39,551 nucleotides of DNA from Methylophaga sp. OBS4. Its GTDB lineage: Bacteria > Pseudomonadota > Gammaproteobacteria > Nitrosococcales > Methylophagaceae. Positions 1 through 9,733 of this stretch are shown here, piece by piece (the stretch's first letter is position 1; each line of letters begins with the position of its first letter). The translations under genes were made by a program, and so were the position numbers. The DNA is taken from assembly GCF_026319305.1 (NCBI RefSeq), contig NZ_JAPDMV010000027.1:1-39551 (forward strand). The letters are read 5' to 3'. Under the pieces are notes generated by a model, which did not search any database, was not told the origin of the DNA, and saw only the letters and a program-made list of their open reading frames with translations.

Positions 1-1100
<1,100 letters not shown>

Positions 1101-1111
1101 GGAAGTAAGAA

Positions 1112-2191
1112 ATGAGTCATTACCTGGTAATTGGGAGTGGTCTGGTCGGGCGGCTGACAGCCTGGCGCTTACTTCAAGACGGCCATGAAGTAGCAATTCT
1201 ATCCAAGGATGATCGTGAAGGGCGTGATAGTGCCGGTTATGTAGCTGCTGGTATGGTTTCACCTTCGACCGAAGCGGTCGGTTCTGAAGCTTTGGTGAAA
1301 ACAATTGGGATGCGGTCATACGAGTTATGGCCGCAGTGGTTGGATGATTTGCCTGAACCGGTGTACTACCAGGAAACGGGTACATTAGTGGTTGCTTATG
1401 CGGGAGACCAGGCTGAAATGTCACGCTTCCGGCGAAGAGCTGATCACGTACTCGGTGCTTCTGAATATATTGCTTTGGACCATGGTGAATTATCACAGCA
1501 GGAGCCTGAACTTGCAGAGACCTTTGACCAGGCAATCTTGTTCGAGCAGGAGGCTAGTCTGAATAACAGACAGTTCTATCGCCACGTCACCGCTTTATTG
1601 GAAAAAAACTGTGAATGGTATCAATGTGAAGCGATTGAACAGCTTACTAAGAAGAGCATCGACAGTTTATGCCAACAATATTTTGGCAAATCGGCAGATT
1701 ATTTTGATGCTGTGATTGATTGTCGCGGTAATGGCGCACGCGCTGATTTGAAACAACTGCGAAGTGTCCGTGGTGAAGTGATACGAGTGCATGCACCAGA
1801 GGTTAATCTCAAACATACCGTTCGCTTAATGCATCCACGTTATCCCTTTTATATCGCTCCCCGGCCTGATCATGAATATATACTCGGGGCGACAATGATT
1901 GAAAGCGATGATATGTCACCGGTCAGCTTGCGTAGTGGTCTGGAATTGATGTCAGCTTTATATAGCCTGCATAAAGGCTTCGCCGAAGCACGGATTCTGG
2001 AAATGTCGGTTCATTGTCGTCCCGGCTTGCCCAATAATCTACCGACTATCAAGCAGACGGATTGGGGATATCACATCAACGGCTTATATCGCCATGGCTA
2101 CCTGTTCGGGCCAGCCTTGGTTGATGATTTGCTTACTCTGCTGGCAGGCAATAAACAACAAGTTCATTTCGGGGATTTATATGAAGTCTGA
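1112..2191 (+). CDS. thiO: Glycine oxidase ThiO (FAD-dependent)
   Basis: ThiO oxidises glycine to dehydroglycine (iminoacetate) with O2, giving the C2-N unit of the thiazole ring; it is the aerobic alternative to ThiH. The 359-residue protein opens with a Rossmann FAD motif (GSGLVG, residues 8-13), followed by the DAO-family stretch GYVAAGMVSP. The C-terminal NGLYRHGYLFGP resembles the FAD-contacting segment of DAO enzymes. The start is supported by GAGGAAG at 1099-1105, overlapping the thiC stop. Its position directly before thiS and thiG separates ThiO from other DAO-family oxidases. The 3' end overlaps thiS by 11 bases, suggesting translational coupling. Use of ThiO implies an aerobic thiazole route. 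Confidence 0.93.
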   Translation: MSHYLVIGSGLVGRLTAWRLLQDGHEVAILSKDDREGRDSAGYVAAGMVSPSTEAVGSEALVKTIGMRSYELWPQWLDDLPEPVYYQETGTLVVAYAGDQAEMSRFRRRADHVLGASEYIALDHGELSQQEPELAETFDQAILFEQEASLNNRQFYRHVTALLEKNCEWYQCEAIEQLTKKSIDSLCQQYFGKSADYFDAVIDCRGNGARADLKQLRSVRGEVIRVHAPEVNLKHTVRLMHPRYPFYIAPRPDHEYILGATMIESDDMSPVSLRSGLELMSALYSLHKGFAEARILEMSVHCRPGLPNNLPTIKQTDWGYHINGLYRHGYLFGPALVDDLLTLLAGNKQQVHFGDLYEV

Positions 2192-2399
2192 GCAGCAGCA
2201 ATTGATTCAGTTTAACGGCGAATCTGTTGCGATTGACAATAATCAAACGATTGCCGCCTTTCTACAACAACAAAACATTGGTAACAGTCGTTTTGTTGTG
2301 GTGATCAATGATGAAGTTGTGCCCAAGTCTCATTGGCCTGAGCGGGAAATTAATCCGGGTGACCAACTCAATATTATCTCACCCATAAGTGGAGGTTAA
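2181..2399 (+). CDS. thiS: Sulfur carrier protein ThiS
   Basis: This is a 72-residue ubiquitin-like sulfur carrier that ends in the diagnostic Gly-Gly (ISPISGG). The C-terminus is adenylated by ThiF and converted to a thiocarboxylate that donates sulfur to ThiG. The ATG at 2181 lies inside the end of thiO and has a purine-rich GGGGAT at 2171-2176. A longer in-frame reading from 2094 would add residues unlike any ThiS, so 2181 is preferred. The beta-grasp pattern is recognisable (hydrophobic N-terminal strand, [10 protein letters not shown] core strand, [15 protein letters not shown] tail). No thiF is present in the window, so activation must be encoded elsewhere. Confidence 0.93.
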   Translation: MKSEQQQLIQFNGESVAIDNNQTIAAFLQQQNIGNSRFVVVINDEVVPKSHWPEREINPGDQLNIISPISGG

Positions 2400-2400
2400 A

Positions 2401-3198
2401 ATGCAAGCATCTAATTGGCAAGTATATGGCCAGAAACTTTCAAGCCGACTGTTTATTGGTACGGCTTTATATCCGTCTCCGCAAGTCATGATGGATGCGA
2501 TTCGTGCCTCCAAAGCAGAAGTTATTACTGTGTCTTTGCGTCGACAAACACCCACTCAGTCAAAAAGTGGTGAGCAGTTTTGGCGGATGATTGAGGAGTT
2601 GGATCGTCACTTGTTGCCTAACACTGCGGGTTGCTACAGCGTCAAAGAGGCAGTTCAAACAGCTCACATGGCAAGAGAGTTGTTCCAGACAGACTGGATC
2701 AAACTGGAAGTGCTAGGTGACAGCTACAACCTGCAACCGGATCCGTTTGCGCTGGTGGAAGCGACCAAAATTCTGATCGAAGATGGTTTTAAGGTATTCC
2801 CATACTGCACTGATGATCTGGTGTTGTGTCAGAAACTGGCGGAGCTGGGTTGTGAAGTACTGATGCCCTGGGGGGCACCGATTGGTACAGGGCAAGGGCT
2901 GCTCAATCCTTATGCTCTGGAAACATTACGTAAGCGTTTGCCCGATATTGCGTTGCTGATCGATGCCGGTATCGGTAAACCTTCTGATGCGGTGCAGGCT
3001 ATAGAGCTTGGATATGATGGTATTTTATTGAATACCGCTGTGGCAGAAGCACTGGAACCGGAAAAGATGGCTCATGCTTTTGCCCAGGCGATTAATGCCG
3101 GCCGACTGGCGTATGAAGCAGGCGTAATGCCCAAGCGTGATAATGCTAAACCGAGCACACCGACCCTGGATCAACCTATCTGGCAGCAGCATGGTTAA
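2401..3198 (+). CDS. thiG: Thiazole synthase ThiG
   Basis: ThiG condenses 1-deoxy-D-xylulose 5-phosphate, dehydroglycine and ThiS-borne sulfur into the thiazole phosphate carboxylate. The 265-residue product has the (beta/alpha)8 family signatures: LFIGTALY near the N-terminus, Lys101 in IKLEVLGD (the expected Schiff-base lysine for DXP), [20 protein letters not shown] and [13 protein letters not shown]. The ATG at 2401 is fixed by a consensus GGAGGT at 2391-2396 that overlaps the thiS stop; an earlier in-frame start would lie inside the thiS Gly-Gly codons. Its 3' end overlaps the next gene by 8 bases. Identity is near certain. Confidence 0.96.
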   Translation: MQASNWQVYGQKLSSRLFIGTALYPSPQVMMDAIRASKAEVITVSLRRQTPTQSKSGEQFWRMIEELDRHLLPNTAGCYSVKEAVQTAHMARELFQTDWIKLEVLGDSYNLQPDPFALVEATKILIEDGFKVFPYCTDDLVLCQKLAELGCEVLMPWGAPIGTGQGLLNPYALETLRKRLPDIALLIDAGIGKPSDAVQAIELGYDGILLNTAVAEALEPEKMAHAFAQAINAGRLAYEAGVMPKRDNAKPSTPTLDQPIWQQHG

Positions 3199-4630
3199 AC
3201 CGGCAGTTTTATTGATCGGCGGCCTTGATCCCCAGGGTTGTGCCGGGATCACTGCCGATATTGAGGCGGTTAATCATCATAACTGTCATGCTTTACCGCT
3301 GATTACAGCGATGACGCAGCAAACTTCGACTGGCTTAACTGAAATGGGTGCGGTCCATCCCACCCAGTTTATGGCTCAGTACCAAAACTGCGTAGTTGAT
3401 TTTGATATCAAGGCGATCAAGATTGGGCTGGTACCAAACCTGGAGATTGCCCGCTGTATTAAACAGATTCTGCAGCAACATGATGTGCCTGTTGTTATGG
3501 ACCCGGTATTGGCCAGCAGCAGTGGCGGTGAACGGGTATCAGGTTCGGTGCAGGCGTTTGTCTGTCTGGACTTGCTGGAGCACATTACCTTACTGACACC
3601 CAATCTGCCGGAGCTGAATTTACTGACCGGTGTGGCCGGGTCATTGCAACAGGCCGCGGCACAACTTGAACAGTTAGGCCTTAATGCCTGTCTGGTGAAA
3701 GGTGGGCATGCTGACAGCAATTATGCCAGCGATTATTTTGTTTCCAGGCAAGCTGCCTTTTATTGCTACCAACGTAAATTTGATGCTCAGGTTCGCGGCA
3801 CGGGCTGTGTATTGGCTGCTGCGATTGCCAGTCATCTGGCTTGTGGTCAGGATCTGCGTGATGCGGTGGTGCTGGCAAAAGCTTATGTATCACGGGGCAT
3901 ACGCAATGCACAGAAGGCCGGGCCTTACCGTGTGATAGACCACAGCCGCGAAGCGCTGGAGTTAAGAGATTTACCTAAGCTTTGTTATCAGGCCGAGTTG
4001 ATAGGGCAGTCGTTTCAGTTTCCATCTTGTCCGCAGCGATTGGGGATTTATCCCGTTGTCGACAGCAGTGACTGGGTACAAAAACTGGTCGATCTGGATA
4101 TCACTACCATTCAATTAAGAATCAAGGATCAGCCGGCGGACAAAATAGAAGCTGAAATCAGTGAAACAGTCAATTATCTCAAAGATAAACAAGTCAGTTT
4201 CTTTGTTAACGACCACTGGCAACAGGCGATCGAACATCAGGCTTATGGTGTGCACCTCGGACAGGAAGATCTGCACGATGCTAATCTGCAGGCTATTGCC
4301 GAAGCGGGACTGAGATTGGGGGTATCAACGCATTCCTACTGGGAGTTGGCCAGAGCGCTGGCTGTTAATCCGAGTTATATCGCCCTGGGACCGATTTTTG
4401 AAACAACCAGCAAGCAGATGCCGTTTTCACCTCAGGGTATTGATCGTTTGCACCAATGGGTAAGGCTGCTGGATTCACATTATCCGCTGGTAGCCATTGG
4501 CGGCATCGATCTGGAACGGGTCGAGCAGCTCAAAGACACCGGTGTCGGCTCGGTGGCGATGATTACGGCTATTACCCGGGCAAACGATTATCAGCAGGCG
4601 ATCCGTTCTCTTCTGGCGTGCTGGCGTTAG
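3191..4630 (+). CDS. thiDE: Bifunctional HMP-P kinase / thiamine-phosphate synthase (ThiD-ThiE fusion)
   Basis: This 479-residue fusion joins the last two steps of thiamine monophosphate synthesis. Residues ~4-255 are a ThiD ribokinase-fold domain: [14 protein letters not shown] at the pyrimidine site, [27 protein letters not shown] and the anion-hole GTGC with Cys206. Residues ~283-479 are Thi[43 protein letters not shown] and VAIGGID. The start at 3191 overlaps the thiG end; an upstream ATG (3137) would add 18 residues unlike ThiD. The ThiD N-terminal motif departs from the usual GSDPSGGAG, which may mean altered kinase specificity or drift. It ends the operon; the next gene is convergent 72 bases away, with no clear terminator. 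Confidence 0.93.
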   Translation: MVKPAVLLIGGLDPQGCAGITADIEAVNHHNCHALPLITAMTQQTSTGLTEMGAVHPTQFMAQYQNCVVDFDIKAIKIGLVPNLEIARCIKQILQQHDVPVVMDPVLASSSGGERVSGSVQAFVCLDLLEHITLLTPNLPELNLLTGVAGSLQQAAAQLEQLGLNACLVKGGHADSNYASDYFVSRQAAFYCYQRKFDAQVRGTGCVLAAAIASHLACGQDLRDAVVLAKAYVSRGIRNAQKAGPYRVIDHSREALELRDLPKLCYQAELIGQSFQFPSCPQRLGIYPVVDSSDWVQKLVDLDITTIQLRIKDQPADKIEAEISETVNYLKDKQVSFFVNDHWQQAIEHQAYGVHLGQEDLHDANLQAIAEAGLRLGVSTHSYWELARALAVNPSYIALGPIFETTSKQMPFSPQGIDRLHQWVRLLDSHYPLVAIGGIDLERVEQLKDTGVGSVAMITAITRANDYQQAIRSLLACWR

Positions 4631-4702
4631 CTGATTCGCAAATAATTCACAAGCCCATCTACCGACACCCAAAAGTGGCGAGGCTGATGTGGGCTAGTCC
4701 AG

Positions 4703-5440
4703 CTAACGCTGTTCGGAATTTCCCCATTTGGGTTCGAGTTTGATATCAAGTTTGGGCTCGAACTTTTGCTTGCTCCTGGCATCGGCCAAGTTTTTCATGA
4801 CTTGCCTGCGATGAATAATGTCATCCTTGTATTTGAGTTCGGCGGTCAATTCTTGTATTTGTTGCCTGAGGGTTTGGTTTTCTTCCTGCAAGGCCGACAA
4901 CTGCTGTTGCATGGTGACGAAGCCGGCAGCAATTTGCTCGGCGCTTGCTACTGCACTATCGGCTGAAACCGCTACCTGTTCAGATGGTGTCTGTGTACCG
5001 TTTGCATCGGGTAAGGCGCGGCTTGCTGTTGACAGCGTCTGGGTTGGTATTTGGGATGCCGCAGCGGCAACCACGGCATTCGTTGCAGAGGTTGTCGGCA
5101 TGGTGACAAGGGGGGCTTGTGTGTCTTCAGTATCACTCTGGTTAGTTTCATCCTGAACAGCAAGGGGCAGATTATTACTCTCATCCTGTTGTTGCTCGCT
5201 GCCTTGAGCAGGAGCTTCAACAGCCTGGCTGTCAGCGATATTTTCCAGCTGCTCGACCGCAACTTGATCTTCTGCCGCAGGGGTATCAGATGAACGGAAA
5301 AAGAAAAGCACAGCGGCCAGGGCGATAATCACCACGAGCAAACCGCCGGCTATTGCGATAAGCACCGGTGTGGAAAGGCTCAGTTTTTTCTTTTCACCGC
5401 CTTCGTTGTTTTCTTCCGCTTTTGAGTCTGTTTCGGCCAT
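4703..5440 (-). CDS. Unassigned single-pass membrane protein with coiled coil
   Basis: I do not recognise this 245-residue protein. It has a short acidic/basic cytoplasmic N-terminus ending in a Lys cluster (GGEKKK), one strong transmembrane segment at ~24-48, and a long low-complexity region rich in Ala, Thr, Ser, Gln and acidic residues (~50-170). A predicted coiled coil follows at ~175-212 (MQQQLSALQEENQTLRQQIQ), then a basic tail. It has no cysteines. The topology suggests a type II inner-membrane protein with a periplasmic stalk, like many envelope scaffold or division-associated proteins, but there is no family evidence. It lies downstream of the antiporter on the same strand with a 126-base gap. 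The ribosome site is weak. Confidence 0.75.
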   Translation of the reverse strand: MAETDSKAEENNEGGEKKKLSLSTPVLIAIAGGLLVVIIALAAVLFFFRSSDTPAAEDQVAVEQLENIADSQAVEAPAQGSEQQQDESNNLPLAVQDETNQSDTEDTQAPLVTMPTTSATNAVVAAAASQIPTQTLSTASRALPDANGTQTPSEQVAVSADSAVASAEQIAAGFVTMQQQLSALQEENQTLRQQIQELTAELKYKDDIIHRRQVMKNLADARSKQKFEPKLDIKLEPKWGNSEQR

Positions 5441-5566
5441 GGCTGTTTTATATCTTTAACCTGTTACGGCTACTTAGAAGTCGTTACGTTGATGAGATAG
5501 TTTCTCGTTTGTTGTTGCAATACTGTTATCGTCAGGGGATGGGCAAAAGTTGAATATTTTAACGAC

Positions 5567-7453
5567 TTAGCCGGGAAGCCGGCTGTCAGACAGCCCGTTT
5601 GCCTCAGCTGTATTATTGGAGGTGGTTTCGGCTGATTTGGTGTCGCTGTCTTCCTGAACTAACGATACGATGGTCCAGCCTGTCTCCGGTTGCAGTGTTT
5701 CGGCAGCGGTAAAGAAACGCAGCCGTTTGCGGGGATTAAATGCAAACAAGGGGGTGACACGACGGCCATGTTGTTGCAGGTAAGCTTCAAATCCAAAATT
5801 TTCGGTGAGCTTGGTTTGTTTGATCTTAGCGCCATGTGCTATCAGGCTGGCCAGTTTGGCGTAGGTGATCTCGTTGCCGAACAGGACATGAGAGTCATGA
5901 CGGATGGCCTTGCGTGATTTGACGTCACTGCGCTCCTTATCTTTTTCCTTATCCGTGGACAAAAAGTAAACATGGTTACGTCCAAACTCTGATTTATAAC
6001 GCAAACCGGCTAACACGTTCAGTTCACTCTGCGGGGTGAGGGCGAGCACTTGTCCCAGACCAATCAGATCAAGATGGCGGTCGGCATGTTCGGATACCGC
6101 ATTGCCATAATAGGTATCGAGACCTTCCATACGGGCTGCTTTGACATTGGGCCAGATGCCATCGGTAAGGCGGGTGCGGAAACCGTTTTCATTGAGTGCC
6201 CGCGCAATCACGCGTGCCACCGAGTTTGCGCCGATGATCAGAAAACCGCTGTCATCCGGTTCGGCCACGCCCAGCCGCTTGGCCAGGAACTTGGCCGTTG
6301 ATCCCTCTACCAGCACAGTGCCGATAATAATCGCAAAAGCCAGTGGCACCAGCAGTTCGGCATTTTCCATGCCGATATCCTGCAGCCGCAATGCAAACAG
6401 TGCGCTGACCGCCGCTGCAACAATACCGCGCGGACCTATCCAGCTGATCATGGTTTTTTCCTGCCAGCTCAGATCCGAGCCGATGGTAGACAGAAAAACC
6501 TTGGTTGGGCGGGCAATAAACTGGATAAACAGAAACAGCAGCACGGCCCCCATACCCAACTGCTGAAACAGGGCGAAATCGAGCCGTGCCGCAAGCAGAA
6601 TAAACAAGCCGGAGATCAATAGAATACTCAGGTCTTCCTTGAAATCGAGAATGTTCTCGACCGATACATTCGGCATGTTAGCCAGCCAGATACCGAGTAC
6701 AGTCACAGTCAGCAGGCCGGATTCTTCCGAAAGTTCATTGGACAAAGCAAAAGTGCCAAACACCAAAGCCAGTGTCGCCACATTGTGCAGGTATTCAGGT
6801 AGCAGGTGCTTACGCAGAATAAGGCCAAACAGATAACCTGCGATGGCACCGGTAACCAGCCCGATCACGATGGTCTTGCCGAACATATAAACGGTATGGC
6901 TGACAGAGGCATGACCTTGCAGTTGAATCGACAGTAATACTTCGAATACCAGTACTGCCAGAATGGCGCCGAGCGGGTCGATCACAATGCCTTCCCAGCG
7001 AAGCACGTTGGAGATTTTGGCATTGGGCCGCACTGTCCTGAGCATCGGTACGATGACGGTCGGGCCGGTCACGACCATGATGGCCCCGAACAACAGTGAC
7101 AAACCCCATGAGAAGTCGAGCAGATAGTGGGTGGCGATGGTGATGGCAAACCAGGTAATGGCGACACCGAACGTCAGGATATTACGCACGACTTTCTGCA
7201 GACCCCGAATTTCTTCGAATTTGAGTGTCAGGCTGCCTTCAAACAGAATGACTGCGACAGAGAGCGAGACCAAGGGAAATAACAAATCGCCAAACAGGGC
7301 TTCCGGGTCAAGCCAACCGGTCAAAGGGCCGAGTATGATGCCGGCAAGCAGTAACAGGACGATGGCGGGGAGTTTGATCCACCAGGCAAACCACTGACAG
7401 AAAATGGCGACCAGGCCGATAACGGAAAGGGCGATAACAGCTTCTTGATGCAT
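5567..7453 (-). CDS. CPA1-type cation/proton antiporter with C-terminal TrkA-N domain
   Basis: This 628-residue integral membrane protein exchanges Na+ or K+ for protons. About a dozen hydrophobic segments occupy residues 1-390. CPA1 hallmarks are visible: LPAIVLLLLAGIILGP near the N-terminus, VTGPTVIVPML (128-138), EGIVIDPLGA (154-163, carrying the transport aspartate) and GPRGIVAAAVSAL (340-352). Residues ~402-520 form a Rossmann-like TrkA-N domain (GFLIIGANSVARVIARAL), which in related transporters senses NAD(H) or nucleotides. The start is supported by AAGGA 5 bases upstream (plus-strand 7459-7463). The substrate ion cannot be read from sequence. It lies 68 bases downstream of the MotY-like gene and may share its transcript. 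Confidence 0.9.
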   Translation of the reverse strand: MHQEAVIALSVIGLVAIFCQWFAWWIKLPAIVLLLLAGIILGPLTGWLDPEALFGDLLFPLVSLSVAVILFEGSLTLKFEEIRGLQKVVRNILTFGVAITWFAITIATHYLLDFSWGLSLLFGAIMVVTGPTVIVPMLRTVRPNAKISNVLRWEGIVIDPLGAILAVLVFEVLLSIQLQGHASVSHTVYMFGKTIVIGLVTGAIAGYLFGLILRKHLLPEYLHNVATLALVFGTFALSNELSEESGLLTVTVLGIWLANMPNVSVENILDFKEDLSILLISGLFILLAARLDFALFQQLGMGAVLLFLFIQFIARPTKVFLSTIGSDLSWQEKTMISWIGPRGIVAAAVSALFALRLQDIGMENAELLVPLAFAIIIGTVLVEGSTAKFLAKRLGVAEPDDSGFLIIGANSVARVIARALNENGFRTRLTDGIWPNVKAARMEGLDTYYGNAVSEHADRHLDLIGLGQVLALTPQSELNVLAGLRYKSEFGRNHVYFLSTDKEKDKERSDVKSRKAIRHDSHVLFGNEITYAKLASLIAHGAKIKQTKLTENFGFEAYLQQHGRRVTPLFAFNPRKRLRFFTAAETLQPETGWTIVSLVQEDSDTKSAETTSNNTAEANGLSDSRLPG

Positions 7454-7521
7454 GAAAGTCCTTATTGATTAAGCGGCATCAGAACGACATGACAATTTTG
7501 CCGTCTCAACGAAGCATAAGT

Positions 7522-8364
7522 CTAGCGAATAAGGGTAATTTCCGCACGACGGTTTTGGGCACGGCCCATTTGCGTTTTATTGCTGACAATCGGTTTACGA
7601 TCGACAAAAGATTGGGTATTGATCAGCTGTTCCGGCACTTCACATTGAACAAGAAAGTCCTTGATCGCCATGGCGCGGGCATCCGACAACGGTTCGTTAA
7701 GCCGGAGGCGGCCATGATTGTCAGTGTGGCTGGTAACGCGAATTTCCTGAATGCTGTCATCGACCTTGACATAGTTTGCCAGCCGGGTCAGCGCTTTTTG
7801 GGCGGCAGCATCGATCTCGGATTTTTCCAGATCGAAATAAACCGTCAGGTATTGCACCTCGTTAAAAGTGTCGGGATACAGATTGCTCAGACATTGCTGA
7901 AAAGCAGGCAGCGAGTCGGATAAATGTATGGTAGACAGCATGACACTGATCTCGGACATCGAGGTTTGTGGGCGATAACGTATGACGGGAAATCGTCCTT
8001 CCTGCAAATGTGTCAGAGCTTGTTGTGCATACAAACCATCGATAGTGAATTTTTTCTGACCTTTTTGGGTGGAAATTGAGGTTAAAGAGGTGTGTGCTTC
8101 ACTGTTTTGCCAGGGAGCCGCCGCAATTTCAAATTGCACATGGGTTTGCTCGGCAGGTTGACTGAATGTTGAAAATGTCAGCATCAAAGGACCGCCGTTT
8201 CTACGGTAAAACCCCGCTTCGCCGAAACCAGGAATAGGTTGCATCAGTGAACATTCAAGAGGGGACTCGATGATTTGCCAGCGGGTATCGGTCACCGGTG
8301 CCTGAAACTGCTCGGCAAAAACGGGGGTGGAGAGGAAAACGGTGAGCAGGGTCGATAGCAGCAT
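7522..8364 (-). CDS. MotY-like protein with C-terminal OmpA peptidoglycan-binding domain
   Basis: This 280-residue exported protein matches the layout of Vibrio MotY, the T-ring protein of the sodium-driven flagellar motor. It has a signal peptide (1-17, cleavage after FA) and an N-terminal MotY domain with PLECSLMQPIPGFGEAGFY (~36-54) and GRFPVIRYRP. An OmpA/MotB-like domain follows at ~170-278, with the peptidoglycan-contacting TDNHGRLRLNEPLSDARA and GRAQNRRAEI. A TGA lies just upstream in frame, so the ATG at 8364 is the first possible start. The gene begins 6 bases after the apt stop and is probably co-transcribed with it. No flagellar genes are nearby, so a general peptidoglycan-anchoring role is also possible. 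Confidence 0.87.
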   Translation of the reverse strand: MLLSTLLTVFLSTPVFAEQFQAPVTDTRWQIIESPLECSLMQPIPGFGEAGFYRRNGGPLMLTFSTFSQPAEQTHVQFEIAAAPWQNSEAHTSLTSISTQKGQKKFTIDGLYAQQALTHLQEGRFPVIRYRPQTSMSEISVMLSTIHLSDSLPAFQQCLSNLYPDTFNEVQYLTVYFDLEKSEIDAAAQKALTRLANYVKVDDSIQEIRVTSHTDNHGRLRLNEPLSDARAMAIKDFLVQCEVPEQLINTQSFVDRKPIVSNKTQMGRAQNRRAEITLIR

Positions 8365-8370
8365 GTGAGT

Positions 8371-8886
8371 TCAGTAAGTTATTAATGAATGAACAGGAAA
8401 ACGGCTAAGTTGATCGCGGCCTTTGAGTGGAGAAAGCTCCATGACAAACGCACAAGCCACTACCTCGCCACCCAGTTTTTCTACCAGATCGCAGCTGGCG
8501 CGGGCGGTGCCTCCCGTAGCCAGAACATCGTCTATCAGCAAAATCTTGTCGCCGGGCTCAATGGCATCGATATGCGCTTCCAGTGAAGCATTACCATATT
8601 CCAGTGCATAATCGACCTTTTGAACGTCATACGGCAATTTACCGGGTTTGCGTAACGGGATGAACCCCACGTTCAATTCCCAGGCAGCTAATGAACCGAA
8701 AATAAATCCGCGGGCTTCCATACCGGCCACGGCGGTAATTCGGGTATTTTTATAAGGCGCGATCAGCTGGTTAATGCAGCGTCTGAGACTGGCCGGATCC
8801 AGCACCAGCGGTGTGATATCTTTGAACAGGATCCCCGGCTGAGGAAAATCAGGAATATCGCGTATTTTGGCTTTGAGGCTTTGCAT
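8371..8886 (-). CDS. apt: Adenine phosphoribosyltransferase
   Basis: Apt converts adenine and PRPP into AMP in purine salvage. The 171-residue length is normal. Family motifs are clear: IPDFPQPGILFKDITPL at the N-terminus, AGMEARGFIFG, FIPLRKPGKLP, and the type I PRPP-binding loop ILLIDDVLATGGTA (115-128). It is the first gene of a minus-strand run (apt, MotY-like, antiporter) and is divergent from the lipoprotein gene at 9001. A candidate -10 TATAAT sits on the minus strand at 8922-8927, about 36 bases upstream of the start. Nothing is unusual about the protein. Confidence 0.97.
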   Translation of the reverse strand: MQSLKAKIRDIPDFPQPGILFKDITPLVLDPASLRRCINQLIAPYKNTRITAVAGMEARGFIFGSLAAWELNVGFIPLRKPGKLPYDVQKVDYALEYGNASLEAHIDAIEPGDKILLIDDVLATGGTARASCDLVEKLGGEVVACAFVMELSPLKGRDQLSRFPVHSLITY

Positions 8887-8921
8887 ATAAATCTCATTGA
8901 GCGTGAATTGAGTCGCCAGCT

Positions 8922-8927
8922 ATTATA
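8922..8927 (-). promoter_or_regulatory. Candidate -10 element for apt
   Basis: A perfect TATAAT on the minus strand lies 35 bases before the apt start codon. No convincing -35 hexamer is found at 16-18 bases; the best stretch is A-rich. The divergent lipoprotein gene must have its own promoter in the same 114-base region. Confidence 0.45.
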
Positions 8928-9000
8928 TCGGCAGCGACGACCAGGTTTTTAATGCCATCTAAGAATTAATGCTAACAGGTCCTAACCGGAAGGAGATGTT

Positions 9001-9636
9001 TTGAACACCATAGCCACCTTTATCAAATCAAGTTTTATTGTGATGTGTTGCCTGGCGCTGACGGCCTGTTTCAGTTGGGGCGGCGGCGAAGATGATACGC
9101 CTCATTATTATGTGATCGATGTTGATCGCGGTAATGTCGCCAATGAGTTTGCCCGTGACCGGGTCTTGCTGTTGAAGCCGGTGCGCGTCGTTCCGCATTT
9201 TGAGAACAAGACCATCGTGTTCCGGGTGGGGGAGAGCGAATATCAATCGCAACCGCCGCACGAACTGTTTTCGGAACCGGAAGATATGTTTACCGCTCAG
9301 CTGCGTCGCTGGCTCCAGAAAACCGGTTTATTCAGCCAGGTCGTGATTGATGAATCGATCAAGGCTGATTATGTGCTCGAATCGGCGGTAACCGCTTTGT
9401 ATGGTGAAAAACGTCAGGCCTATTCGCCACAGGCTGTTGTGGAAATGCAGTTCTTTATGAGTTCAGCCGCGGATGACAAAAACATGCTGTTTCAGACTGG
9501 TCTGAGAGTCGATGTCGATATTGAAAAAACCACGCCCGGCACAGTGGTAACAGGGTGGAAACAGGGGCTCGAAGAGCTTCTGGCGACTTTGGAGCAGGAT
9601 TTAAGCGGATATTTTGCAAAACTTGATGCTAGGTAG
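9001..9636 (+). CDS. ABC-type transport auxiliary lipoprotein (DUF330/PqiC-like)
   Basis: This 211-residue protein starts with a lipoprotein signal peptide whose lipobox is LTAC (Cys23), so it should be lipid-anchored. The rest follows the ABC_trans_aux/DUF330 pattern: HYYVIDV near the mature N-terminus, RVLLLKPVRVVPHFENKTIVFR, PPHELFSEPEDMFTAQLRRWLQKTGLF and YVLESAVTALYGEK. Relatives (PqiC, MlaD-associated LIP proteins) work with MCE-type lipid transporters at the outer membrane. The start codon is TTG at 9001, supported by AAGGAG at 8990-8995; an ATG at 8996 is followed at once by a stop. No MCE, permease or ATPase gene of that kind is adjacent, so this copy is solitary and its partner is unknown. 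Confidence 0.8.
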   Translation: MNTIATFIKSSFIVMCCLALTACFSWGGGEDDTPHYYVIDVDRGNVANEFARDRVLLLKPVRVVPHFENKTIVFRVGESEYQSQPPHELFSEPEDMFTAQLRRWLQKTGLFSQVVIDESIKADYVLESAVTALYGEKRQAYSPQAVVEMQFFMSSAADDKNMLFQTGLRVDVDIEKTTPGTVVTGWKQGLEELLATLEQDLSGYFAKLDAR

Positions 9637-9733
9637 CATGACCACGTTTAGCGTGCAGGAAATCGCCGTTAGTGGTAGGATTAATGCTTTGCTGGAAAAG
9701 TTTACCCTGTGCGTTATTTGGATGATCTTATAG

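Noticed and set aside
3137..3190. Longer start for the ThiD-ThiE fusion
   Set aside because: The extra 18 residues lie inside thiG and do not resemble ThiD; the ATG at 3191 aligns with the family start.
4624..4709. 10-bp inverted repeat (GCGTTAGCTG / CAGCTAACGC) between thiDE and the unassigned membrane protein gene
   Set aside because: The arms are 66 bases apart and correspond to the two convergent stop regions (both Arg-stop), with no T-run; probably coincidental.
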